DNA from: Pseudomonadota bacterium
GTDB lineage: Bacteria; Pseudomonadota; Gammaproteobacteria; Xanthomonadales; Xanthomonadaceae
Assembly: GCA_023423675.1 (NCBI GenBank)
Contig: JAFAFD010000446.1
Coordinates: 1 to 19,754, forward strand
Direction: 5' to 3'
DNA length: 19,754 nucleotides
In this document: positions 13,129-19,754 of the stretch, in pieces
How positions within the stretch are numbered: position 1 is the stretch's first letter
Layout of the letters: every line of letters begins with the position of its first letter
The notes under the pieces: generated by a model
What the model was told of the DNA's origin: nothing
Databases searched by the model: none
What the model saw: the letters and a program-made list of their open reading frames with translations, nothing else
Position numbers and translations under genes: made by a program

Positions 13129-13968
13129 ATGAAAAGCACAACTACAACTGTCCTGGTCGCAGCGGGCGCGCTGCTGGTGGGTGGCATCGCAACCGCCGCC
13201 TTCATGAAGAGTGGTGACAAGGCCCCGGAGTCGCTGGGCGCCGCCAATCCTTCCGAGTCGCGCCTGGTCGATGGCAGCGCTGCCGATGATGGCGCGCGCG
13301 GCGACGCGGTCGATGCCACTGCACCGCGCGGCCTGGAATACGCCGATGTGCTGAAGGTCGACCCGCTGACCGAGAAGCAGAAGGCCTACGCGACGGTCAT
13401 CGGCACCGAGCCGGTGCGCGAGACCTCCACCACCCAGACCCCGCATGAAGTCTGCGAGGACGTCGTGGTGCAGGAGCGCCTGCCCGAGCGTGATGGCAAC
13501 GTCGGTGGCACCGTGGTCGGCGCCGTGGTCGGTGGCCTGCTCGGCAACCAGGTGGGCGGCGGCAATGGCAAGAAGGCTGCCACTGCAGCCGGTGCCGTGG
13601 CCGGTGGCTTCATCGGCAACCAGGTGGACAAGCGCCACGTGGGTGGCCGCGTGGTCAACCGCACCGAGCGCCAGTGCCACACTGAAACGGCGACCTCCGA
13701 GTCGAGCCGCGTGACCGGTTACAACGTGACCTACCGCAACGAGGACGGCACCACCGGTACCATGCGCATGGCCAGCAAGCCCGGCACGCGCATCGCCATG
13801 GGCACCAACGATGTGGTCAAGGGCTACAACGTGACCTACCGCTATGACGGCGCCGAGAAGACCGTGCGCATGGACAACAAGCCGGCCAGCGACCGCCTGC
13901 CGGTGGTGGATGGCCAGCTGGTGACCCAGACCGCCGCGGCCGGCGACGCAGCGGCCAACCGCCAGTAA
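13129..13968 (+). CDS. Glycine-zipper envelope protein with C-terminal internal repeat
   Basis: A 279-residue protein with an N-terminal hydrophobic segment (about 6-25, TTVLVAAGALLVGGIATAAF), either an uncleaved anchor or a signal peptide; there is no lipobox. A polar linker follows, then two glycine-zipper hairpins at about 125-170 (GGTVVGAVVGGLLGNQVGGG and GAVAGGFIGNQVDKR). The C-terminal part carries two copies of a repeat starting GYNVTYR (about residues 198 and 232) and containing RM and KP further on. The zipper and the tandem C-terminal units suggest an envelope or outer-membrane-associated protein. GGGAG supports the ATG at 13129. Divergent from the TatD unit and followed by a terminator. 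Function unknown. Confidence 0.85.
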   Translation: MKSTTTTVLVAAGALLVGGIATAAFMKSGDKAPESLGAANPSESRLVDGSAADDGARGDAVDATAPRGLEYADVLKVDPLTEKQKAYATVIGTEPVRETSTTQTPHEVCEDVVVQERLPERDGNVGGTVVGAVVGGLLGNQVGGGNGKKAATAAGAVAGGFIGNQVDKRHVGGRVVNRTERQCHTETATSESSRVTGYNVTYRNEDGTTGTMRMASKPGTRIAMGTNDVVKGYNVTYRYDGAEKTVRMDNKPASDRLPVVDGQLVTQTAAAGDAAANRQ

Positions 13969-13992
13969 CGCGGTAACGGAATGCTGTATCGG

Positions 13993-14023
13993 ACGGGCCG
14001 GCCTTTGCCGGCCCGTTTCGTTT
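13993..14023 (+). terminator. Rho-independent terminator
   Basis: A 10-bp stem ACGGGCCGGC/GCCGGCCCGT (13993-14002 and 14007-14016) with loop CTTT is followed by TTCGTTTG. It lies 24 bases after the glycine-zipper gene. The T-run is interrupted but the stem is perfect. Confidence 0.8.
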
Positions 14024-14087
14024 GCGTGCTGGATCCGATGGCGGGATCGGCGATGATGAGCGGCCACGGTACCCGGCGGGAGCCTGC

Positions 14088-14630
14088 ATGAGCATCTTCG
14101 ACCTGCGCATCGAAACCGAGCGCCTGATCCTGCGCCCGCCGCAGGCCCAGGACCTGGAGCCCTATCTGGCGTTCTGCGCCGATGAAGAAGTGATGCGCAG
14201 CCTGGGCGGGGTGCAGCTGCCTTCGGTGGCCTGGCGCAGCTTCTGCAGCCTCGCCGGCGCCTGGCAGCTGTTTGGCTATTCGATGTTCAGCGTCATCGAG
14301 AAAGCCACCGGCGAATGGGTCGGCCGCATGGGCCCGTGGCAGCCGCTCGGCTGGCCCGGCCCCGAGGTCGGCTGGAGCATCTGCCGCGCGCGCTGGGGCC
14401 GTGGCTACGCCCCCGAAGCGGCGGTGGCCGCCATCGACTGGGCGTTCGACACGCTGGGCTGGGACGAGGTGATCCACACCATCGCCGATGACAACGAAAA
14501 GTCCAGGGCGGTGGCGCGCAAGCTGGGCAGCAGCCTGCTGCGCATGGGCCAGTTGCCGCCCCCCTACGAGGGGCCGCCGCTGCAGATCTGGGGGCAGTCG
14601 CGCGCGCAATGGCAGCAACGCCGGCGGTGA
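14088..14630 (+). CDS. GNAT-family N-acetyltransferase (RimJ/RimL-like)
   Basis: A 180-residue single-domain acetyltransferase. It opens with TERLILRPPQAQDL (about 9-22), typical of RimJ/RimL-type GNATs. The acetyl-CoA pyrophosphate loop (R/Q-x-x-G-x-G/A) is RWGRGYA at about 103-109. NEKSRAVARKLG at about 139-150 is the usual last helix of the fold. It transfers acetyl from acetyl-CoA to an amino group; the target (protein N-terminus or small molecule) is not readable. The ATG at 14088 has GGGAG five bases upstream, and the upstream in-frame ATG at 14022 lies within the preceding terminator. It may share a transcript with the GST downstream (84-base gap). Confidence 0.9.
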   Translation: MSIFDLRIETERLILRPPQAQDLEPYLAFCADEEVMRSLGGVQLPSVAWRSFCSLAGAWQLFGYSMFSVIEKATGEWVGRMGPWQPLGWPGPEVGWSICRARWGRGYAPEAAVAAIDWAFDTLGWDEVIHTIADDNEKSRAVARKLGSSLLRMGQLPPPYEGPPLQIWGQSRAQWQQRRR

Positions 14631-14648
14631 TGCTGCACCCGCGCTTGG

Positions 14649-14660
14649 CATCGGCCGATG
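14649..14660. promoter_or_regulatory. 12-bp palindrome upstream of the second GST
   Basis: CATCGGCCGATG is a perfect 12-bp palindrome in the 84-base gap between the GNAT and GST genes. A second one, CCGGCC-GTC-GGCCGG, is at 14682-14696, 18 bases before the GST start. They could be an operator and a hairpin, but GC-rich DNA yields such palindromes readily. Confidence 0.2.
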
Positions 14661-14714
14661 TGCTTGCCAGACTGCGTGCAGCCGGCCGTCGGCCGGGATG
14701 TCCTGGAGCAGGCA

Positions 14715-15374
14715 ATGGTGGAAGAGCGCGTTCCGTTGACGGTGCATGGCATGTCGGTGTCGGGCAACTGCCACAAGGTGCGGATGCTGCTGGAGCAGCT
14801 CGGCAGCCGCTACCGCTGGGTGGAAGTGGACAGTGCGCATGGGCAGACCCATTCGCCTGAGTTCCTGGCCCTCAACCCGAATGCGAAGGTGCCGCTGATC
14901 GTGCGCGACGATGGCCGCGTGCTGACCGAATCCAACGCGATCCTGTTCTGGCTGGCCGAAGGCACGCCGTACCTGCCCGCCGATGGCTGGGAACGCGCGC
15001 AGGCACTGAGCTGGATGTTCTTCGAGCAGTACAGCCACGAACCCTGCGTGGCCGTGGCGCGCTTCATCCGTGGCTGGACCGATGCCGATTCGCCGCGCCG
15101 GGCCGAGCTGCCGCGCCTGCATGAGCGCGCCGCGACCGCGCTGGCGGTGATGGAGCAGCACCTGCGGCAGGCGCAGTGGTTCACCGGCAGCGGGTACGGC
15201 ATCGCCGACATCGCGCTGTTTGCCTACACCGATGTTGCCGCCGATGGTGGCATCGACCTGCAGCCGTTCGTGGAAGTGCGTGCGTGGCTGCAGCGGGTGC
15301 GCGAGCAGCCACGGTTCGTGGCGATGCCGGCGGTTACGCCCGAGGTACGCGCACGGTTGGACGCACGCGGGTAA
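14715..15374 (+). CDS. Glutathione S-transferase family protein
   Basis: A 219-residue GST. The thioredoxin-fold domain has GMSVSGNCHKVRML (about 12-25), with Ser14/Ser16 and Cys19 near the active site, the cis-proline loop NPNAKVPLI (about 55-63) and the glutathione-binding ESN at about 73-75. A helical C-terminal domain carries GYGIADIALFAY, the N-capping box. The ATG at 14715 has GGAG six bases before it. The pattern fits bacterial GSTs that use Ser or Cys and whose substrates are unknown. The gene may be co-transcribed with the GNAT gene; the GTAG repeat after its stop separates it from the E1 fusion. Confidence 0.9.
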   Translation: MVEERVPLTVHGMSVSGNCHKVRMLLEQLGSRYRWVEVDSAHGQTHSPEFLALNPNAKVPLIVRDDGRVLTESNAILFWLAEGTPYLPADGWERAQALSWMFFEQYSHEPCVAVARFIRGWTDADSPRRAELPRLHERAATALAVMEQHLRQAQWFTGSGYGIADIALFAYTDVAADGGIDLQPFVEVRAWLQRVREQPRFVAMPAVTPEVRARLDARG

Positions 15375-15390
15375 TGCGGCGCGCGGCACG

Positions 15391-15413
15391 GTAGCGCCGG
15401 GCCACGCCCGGCG
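15391..15413 (+). repeat. GTAG-type palindromic repeat
   Basis: A 23-base element with perfect 8-bp arms CGCCGGGC/GCCCGGCG around a 3-base loop (CAC), preceded by GTAG. It lies between the GST stop and the E1 fusion, 30 bases before the latter's start. Same family as at 76-98 and 11948-11970. Confidence 0.8.
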
Positions 15414-15442
15414 GAATGCAACAACGACACGGAGGGTGTTCG

Positions 15443-17722
15443 ATGTTTGCTGTGGTTCCCGATCCGATCCCCGCACGCATGCGCGTGCTCAACCGCGCCG
15501 AAGTGTGCGACGTCAATTTCCTCGAGGCGGTGCGCGCCTGGCGTGGGCTGCCGCGCCCGAAGCCGGCGCCGGATGCGCCGATCCTGCCGGGCAGCACGCT
15601 GACCGCAGCGGCGTTCGCCGAGCTGTTCGATTCGCAGCTGGCCAGCCGCCAGCTGGACCTGATGGCGCGCGTGCTGCGCGTGCAGAACAAGGTCTTCTAC
15701 ACCATCGGGTCGTCCGGCCACGAAGGCAACGCGCTGCTGGCGCGGGCCTGCCGGCATACTGATCCGGCGTTCCTGCATTACCGCTCCGGCGCGTTCATGG
15801 CCGAGCGCGCGCGGCAGGTGCCGGGCCTGGACCCGTTGCGTGACGCGGCGCTGTCCCTCGCCGCCAGCGCCGACGACCCGGCCAGCGGTGGCCGCCACAA
15901 GGTGTGGGGCAGCCGCCCGCTGTGGGTGCTGCCGCAGACCTCGACCATCGCCTCGCACCTGCCCAAGGCGCTGGGTACCGCGCTGGCCATCGAAAGCGGC
16001 AAGCGCCTGGGCCAGCCGCTGCCGATCCCTGCCGACAGCATCGTGCTGTGCTCCTTCGGCGATGCCTCCGCCAACCACGCTACCGCGCAGACCGCCTTCA
16101 ATACCGCGATGTGGTCGGCCTACCAGAAGCTGCCCGCGCCGATCCTGTTCGTCTGCGAGGACAACGGCCTGGGTATTTCGGTGAAGACGCCGGAAGGCTG
16201 GATCGCCGAGCGCTTCAGCCGCCAGCCGGGGCTGGACTACTACTACGCCGATGGACTGGACCTGGCGGCGGGGCATGCGCAGGTGCAGGCCGCGGTGGAG
16301 CATTGCCGGCGCACCCGTCGGCCCACCTTCCTGCACCTGCGTACTACGCGGCTGATGGGCCACGCCGGCACCGATTTCGAAGTGGAATGGCGCGCGCTGG
16401 CCGACCTGTGCGCGGCCGAAGCCCAGGATCCCTTGCTGCGGTCGGCGCAGATCGCGCTGGAATCGGGCTGGATGGATGCTGCCGGCATCGAGGCTGCCTA
16501 CGAGACCCTGCGCGTGCGCTGCCTGTGGGGGGCGGCCGACGCCGAAGCGCGGCCCAAGCTGCAGTCGCTGGATGAAGTGGTCGCGCCGCTGGCGCCGTAC
16601 ACGCCGGCGGCGGTGATGGCCGAGGCGCAGCGCCCGGTACCGGCCGAAGCGCGCGAGGCCCTGTACGGCGGAGCCGACGCGCTGCCCGAGCGGCAGCCGC
16701 CGCGGCACCTGGCCGTGCAGATCAACCACGGCCTGCAGGAACTGCTGTGCAAGTATCCGCAGGCGCTGCTGTTCGGCGAGGACGTGGCGCAGAAGGGCGG
16801 CGTCTACACCGTCACCAAGGACCTGCTGCGCCGCTTCGGGCCGCGCCGGGTGTTCAACACCCTGCTGGACGAGACGATGATCCTGGGCATGGCCCAGGGC
16901 CTGGCCAACATGGGCCTGCTGCCGATCCCGGAGATCCAGTACCTGGCCTACCTGCACAACGCGATCGACCAGCTGCGTGGCGAGGCCTGTTCGCTGCAGT
17001 TCTTCTCCAACGACCAGTTCCGCAACCCGATGCTGGTGCGGGTGGCCGGCCTGGGTTACCAGAAGGGCTTCGGGGGTCACTTCCACAACGACAACTCGAT
17101 CACCGCGCTGCGCGACATCCCCGGCCTGGTGGTGGGCTGCCCGTCGCGCGGCGACGATGCGGTGATGATGCTGCGCACGCTCTCGGCGCTGGCCCGGGTG
17201 GACGGCCGGGTGGCGGTGTTCCTGGAACCGATCGCGCTGTACATGAGCAAGGACCTGCACGCGCCCGGCGATGGACAGTGGCTGTTCGACTACCCGGCGG
17301 CGGGGCAGGCGCTGGTGCTGGGCGAGGGCCGGGTCTATGCGCCCGACGCCGATGATCTGGTGGTGTTCACCTACGGCAACGGCGTGCCGATGGCGCTGCG
17401 CGCGGTGCCGGCCATCCAGGCGCAGACCGGCTGGCAGGTGCGGGTGGTGGACCTGCGCTGGCTGGTGCCGCTGGATGCCGGTTTCATCGCCGCCCAGGCC
17501 GCCACGGCGCGGCGGGTGCTGGTGCTGGACGAGGGCCGGCACAGCGGCGGGGTGGGCGAGGGCGTGGTCACCGCCCTGGTCGAGGCCGGCCATGGCCACC
17601 TGCCGCTGCGGCGGGTCTGCGGCGCCGATACCTACACGCCGCTGGCGGGGGCAGCAATGTTCGGGCTTCCAAGCGACAATGCGGTGATTGGCGCCGCCCT
17701 CGACCTGGCGCAGGAACCCTGA
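15443..17722 (+). CDS. Fused E1alpha-E1beta 2-oxoacid dehydrogenase (TPP-dependent)
   Basis: A 759-residue protein in which the alpha and beta subunits of a branched-chain/pyruvate-type E1 are one chain. E1alpha (about 55-360): IGSSGHEG (88-95) with His93, the TPP/Mg motif starting GDAS at 206 and closing at EDN (239-241), and the GHAGTD loop (306-311). A linker rich in Ala and Pro (about 385-420) leads to E1beta (about 422-755): FGEDV with Glu446, FGGHFHNDNS (543-552), and a transketolase C-terminal-type domain from about 620. All main catalytic residues are present, so decarboxylation of a 2-oxoacid is likely. No lipoyl E2 or E3 gene is in the window. GGAGGG precedes the ATG at 15443. Three bases separate it from asnB. 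The closest substrate class seems to be 2-oxoisovalerate or similar; this is inference. Confidence 0.88.
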   Translation: MFAVVPDPIPARMRVLNRAEVCDVNFLEAVRAWRGLPRPKPAPDAPILPGSTLTAAAFAELFDSQLASRQLDLMARVLRVQNKVFYTIGSSGHEGNALLARACRHTDPAFLHYRSGAFMAERARQVPGLDPLRDAALSLAASADDPASGGRHKVWGSRPLWVLPQTSTIASHLPKALGTALAIESGKRLGQPLPIPADSIVLCSFGDASANHATAQTAFNTAMWSAYQKLPAPILFVCEDNGLGISVKTPEGWIAERFSRQPGLDYYYADGLDLAAGHAQVQAAVEHCRRTRRPTFLHLRTTRLMGHAGTDFEVEWRALADLCAAEAQDPLLRSAQIALESGWMDAAGIEAAYETLRVRCLWGAADAEARPKLQSLDEVVAPLAPYTPAAVMAEAQRPVPAEAREALYGGADALPERQPPRHLAVQINHGLQELLCKYPQALLFGEDVAQKGGVYTVTKDLLRRFGPRRVFNTLLDETMILGMAQGLANMGLLPIPEIQYLAYLHNAIDQLRGEACSLQFFSNDQFRNPMLVRVAGLGYQKGFGGHFHNDNSITALRDIPGLVVGCPSRGDDAVMMLRTLSALARVDGRVAVFLEPIALYMSKDLHAPGDGQWLFDYPAAGQALVLGEGRVYAPDADDLVVFTYGNGVPMALRAVPAIQAQTGWQVRVVDLRWLVPLDAGFIAAQAATARRVLVLDEGRHSGGVGEGVVTALVEAGHGHLPLRRVCGADTYTPLAGAAMFGLPSDNAVIGAALDLAQEP

Positions 17723-17725
17723 TGC

Positions 17726-19669
17726 ATGTGTGGATTGGCGGGAATGTTGTTGCCGGCGCCGCAGTCGCCGGACGAGGTGCTGCAGGCGCAGGCGCTGGCC
17801 ATGGGGCAGGCGCTGCACCACCGCGGGCCGGATGACGGCGGCACCTGGGTCGACGCCAGCGCCGGCATCGCCCTGGCGCACCGCCGCCTGAGCATCCTCG
17901 ACCTGTCACCGCTGGGCCACCAGCCGATGGCCTCGGCCGACGGCCGTTACGTGATGGCCTACAACGGCGAGGTCTACAACTTCGCGGAACTGCGCGCCGA
18001 GCTGGAGCCGCTGGGCCACGCCTTCCGCGGCCATTCCGATACCGAGGTGCTGCTGGCCGCGATCCTGCAGTGGGGCGTCGAGGACACCCTGCAGCGCGCC
18101 AACGGCATGTTCGCCATCGCCCTGTGGGACCGCCACGAGCAGTGCCTGTACCTGGCCCGCGACCGGGTGGGCAAGAAGCCGCTGTACTACGGCTGGGCCG
18201 GCGACACCCTGGTGTTCGGTTCGGAGCTGAAGGCGCTGTGGCAGCACCCGGACTTCGACAACGACATCGACCGCGATGCGCTGACCCTGCTGCTGCGCCT
18301 GGATTACATCCCGGCCCCGCACAGCATCCACCAGCGCTGCTACAAGCTGATGCCGGGCCGCGTGCTGCGCCTGGATGCGGCGATGGTGGCCGCCGGTGCC
18401 GCCGCGCACCGCCCCGAGCAGGCACAGCGCCCGTACTGGGATGCGCGTGCGCGCATGCAGGCGGCGCTGGCCGCACCGTTCCAGGGCCGCATCGAGGAGG
18501 CCGAGGAACAGCTGGACGGCCTGCTGCGCGATGCCGTGGCGCTGCGCATGGTGGCCGACGTGCCGGTGGGCGTGTTCCTGTCCGGTGGCACCGATTCGTC
18601 GCTGGTGGCCGCGCTGATGCAGGCGCAGAGCACGCAGCCGGTGCACAGTTTCAGCATCGGCTTCAGCGGCTCGCACCATGACGAGGCGCCGCTGGCGAAA
18701 GAGCTGGCCGGCCACCTGGGTTGTGACCACACCGAGCTGTACGTGAGTGGCGCCGATGCGCTGGCGGTGGTGCCGCAGCTGCCGGCGATGTTCGATGAGC
18801 CCTTCGCCGATGCCTCGCAGGTGCCGACCGCCTTGGTCGCGCGGCTGGCGCGGCAGGGCGTGACCGTGGCCCTGTCCGGTGATGGTGGCGACGAACTGTT
18901 CTTCGGCTACACCCGCTATGTGCGCGCGCTGCGCAACTGGCAGATGCTGGGCCGCGTGCCGGCGCCGCTGCGGCGCTGGATGGGCGCGCGTGCGCACCAG
19001 CAGGGCGAGGCCTCGCGTACCGGTGGGCTGGCCGCGCTGCTGGCCGAAACCGGCGCGCGCGGTATCGGCGATGTGTACCGCAACCGCATTTCGCGCTGGC
19101 GCGATCCGGCAGCGGCGGTGATCGGCGCACGCGAGGCCGGCAGCTTCTACGACCTGGCCGACCCGCTGCACGGTGCCGGCACCCCGGCCGACGCGATGAT
19201 GCTGGCCGATTTTGTCAGCTACCTGCCCGACGACCTGCTGTGCAAGGTCGACCGCACCTCGATGGCGGTCAGCCTGGAGGCGCGGGCACCGCTGCTGGAC
19301 TGGCGCGTGGCTGAATTCGCCTGGTCGCTGCCGCTGGCATTCAAGCGCAGCGAGGACACCAGCAAGGTGCTGCTCAAGCGCGTGCTTGGCCGTTATGTGC
19401 CGCAGTCGATGGTGCACCGGCCCAAGCGTGGCTTCGGTGCACCGGTGAGTGAATGGCTGAAGGGCGACCTGCGGCCGTGGGCCGATGACCTGTTGCAGCC
19501 GGCCCGGCTGGAACGCGAAGGCGTGCTGTCGGCCGCCGCCGTGCAGCCGCTGTGGCAGCAGTTCCTGGGCGGCCAGCGCAAGTGGCACACCCACCTGTGG
19601 AACGTGCTGATGTTCCAGGCCTGGCAGGACCATTGGCGGCAGGTGCGGGCGGGCGTGGCACGCGGCTGA
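17726..19669 (+). CDS. asnB: Asparagine synthetase, glutamine-hydrolysing
   Basis: A 647-residue class II glutamine amidotransferase. MCGLAG at the N-terminus provides the catalytic Cys2 after Met removal, which fixes the start at 17726. Glutamine-site residues follow: HRRLSILD (52-59), YNGEVYN (79-85) and SDTE (104-107). The synthetase domain (about 255-620) has the PP-loop SGGTDSS (286-292) and SGDGGDELFFGY (384-395). At 647 residues it is longer than E. coli AsnB (554) and nearer to AsnB homologues of polysaccharide or specialised-metabolite loci, so the acceptor may be something other than aspartate. Start is three bases after the E1 fusion stop, so the two are almost certainly co-translated. 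Confidence 0.92.
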   Translation: MCGLAGMLLPAPQSPDEVLQAQALAMGQALHHRGPDDGGTWVDASAGIALAHRRLSILDLSPLGHQPMASADGRYVMAYNGEVYNFAELRAELEPLGHAFRGHSDTEVLLAAILQWGVEDTLQRANGMFAIALWDRHEQCLYLARDRVGKKPLYYGWAGDTLVFGSELKALWQHPDFDNDIDRDALTLLLRLDYIPAPHSIHQRCYKLMPGRVLRLDAAMVAAGAAAHRPEQAQRPYWDARARMQAALAAPFQGRIEEAEEQLDGLLRDAVALRMVADVPVGVFLSGGTDSSLVAALMQAQSTQPVHSFSIGFSGSHHDEAPLAKELAGHLGCDHTELYVSGADALAVVPQLPAMFDEPFADASQVPTALVARLARQGVTVALSGDGGDELFFGYTRYVRALRNWQMLGRVPAPLRRWMGARAHQQGEASRTGGLAALLAETGARGIGDVYRNRISRWRDPAAAVIGAREAGSFYDLADPLHGAGTPADAMMLADFVSYLPDDLLCKVDRTSMAVSLEARAPLLDWRVAEFAWSLPLAFKRSEDTSKVLLKRVLGRYVPQSMVHRPKRGFGAPVSEWLKGDLRPWADDLLQPARLEREGVLSAAAVQPLWQQFLGGQRKWHTHLWNVLMFQAWQDHWRQVRAGVARG

Positions 19670-19687
19670 TCTTCACCGGGGCTCACC

Positions 19688-19712
19688 GGGCCGGCCGCTA
19701 GGCTGGCCCTTT
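19688..19712 (+). terminator. Weak terminator-like hairpin after asnB
   Basis: A 9-bp stem (19688-19696 and 19701-19709, one G-T pair) with loop GCTA is followed by only TTT and then C-rich sequence. It sits 18 bases after the asnB stop, just before the next gene's ribosome site, so it may reduce rather than end transcription. Confidence 0.5.
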
Positions 19713-19734
19713 CCCCCGCCAGGAGTGTGTCGCC

Positions 19735-19754
19735 ATGCCTGTTCCCACCATCGC
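19735..19754 (+). CDS. Start of a gene cut by the window end
   Basis: ATG at 19735 lies nine bases after AGGAG (19721-19725), a good ribosome-binding site. Only MPVPTI is readable before the sequence ends. It is 65 bases downstream of asnB on the same strand. Nothing can be said of its product. Confidence 0.6.

Noticed and set aside
17722..17724. ATG overlapping the E1 fusion stop as TGATG
   Set aside because: This frame reads MHVWIGGNVV and does not give the MCGLAG start needed for the class II amidotransferase; the ATG at 17726 does.
15224..17881. 885-codon open frame on the minus strand opposite the E1 fusion
   Set aside because: It is an antisense shadow of a gene with all catalytic motifs of its family. 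High GC at third positions removes stop codons in this frame, and the translation is a His/Gln/Arg/Ala-rich sequence with no domain.
17726..19669. AsnB-like protein as a lasso peptide cyclase
   Set aside because: No precursor peptide, leader peptidase or recognition-element gene is adjacent, and the full glutaminase domain with Cys2 is present, unlike the usual lasso cyclases.

Overview
The window is GC-rich (third codon positions are mostly G or C) and gene-dense. It looks like a chromosomal segment of a Stenotrophomonas species or a close relative in the Xanthomonadaceae. Two things point there: the protein set (a Neisseria/Xanthomonas-type PldA, a fused E1 subunit, glycine-zipper envelope proteins) and many short palindromic intergenic repeats that begin with GTAG, as known for Stenotrophomonas. 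I see no tRNA, rRNA, CRISPR array, transposase, integrase or phage gene. No gap between genes exceeds about 240 bases. The genus call is inference; no database was searched.

Layout. 108-887 (minus) is ferredoxin-NADP reductase, preceded by two tandem Fur-like operators. 982-2835 (minus) is an ABC exporter half. 3076-4458 (minus) is a two-gene unit: an ECF41/SigJ-type sigma factor and its usual partner, a carboxymuconolactone decarboxylase (AhpD-like) protein. The unit lies between copies of a GGGGTCAGAGCC palindromic repeat. 4616-6133 (plus) is class I fumarate hydratase, followed by a terminator, a ten-cysteine lipoprotein (6252-6584) and a glutathione transferase (6630-7265). 7347-9450 (minus) holds an ArsC-like reductase overlapping phospholipase A1 (pldA), then a DUF456 membrane protein. 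9685-9894 (plus) is a cold-shock protein with a long leader. 9974-11035 (minus) holds a glycine-zipper lipoprotein and a membrane-anchored cytochrome c'-like protein. 11129-11944 (plus) is tcdA (tRNA t6A to ct6A). 11980-12965 (minus) pairs a TatD/YjjV-type metal hydrolase with a 71-residue membrane protein. 13129-13968 (plus) is a second glycine-zipper protein, then a GNAT acetyltransferase and a second GST. 15443-19669 (plus) is a tight pair: a fused E1alpha-E1beta 2-oxoacid dehydrogenase and a class II asparagine synthetase. A further gene starts at 19735 and runs off the end.

How the genes work together. Most of the window is housekeeping, redox and envelope functions without one shared pathway. 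The strongest regulatory signal is in the ECF41 unit: the same promoter, TGTCACG-N16-CGTC, occurs once before the sigma gene and once inside its 3' end, 44 bases before the decarboxylase start. This matches what I recall of the ECF41 consensus and suggests autoregulation plus separate control of the partner gene. The most unusual metabolic unit is the E1 fusion coupled to AsnB with no E2 or E3 gene visible in the window. Other points worth a look are the tandem Fur boxes, the cysteine-rich lipoprotein, the C8 tract at the fumarase start and the leaderless-type starts.
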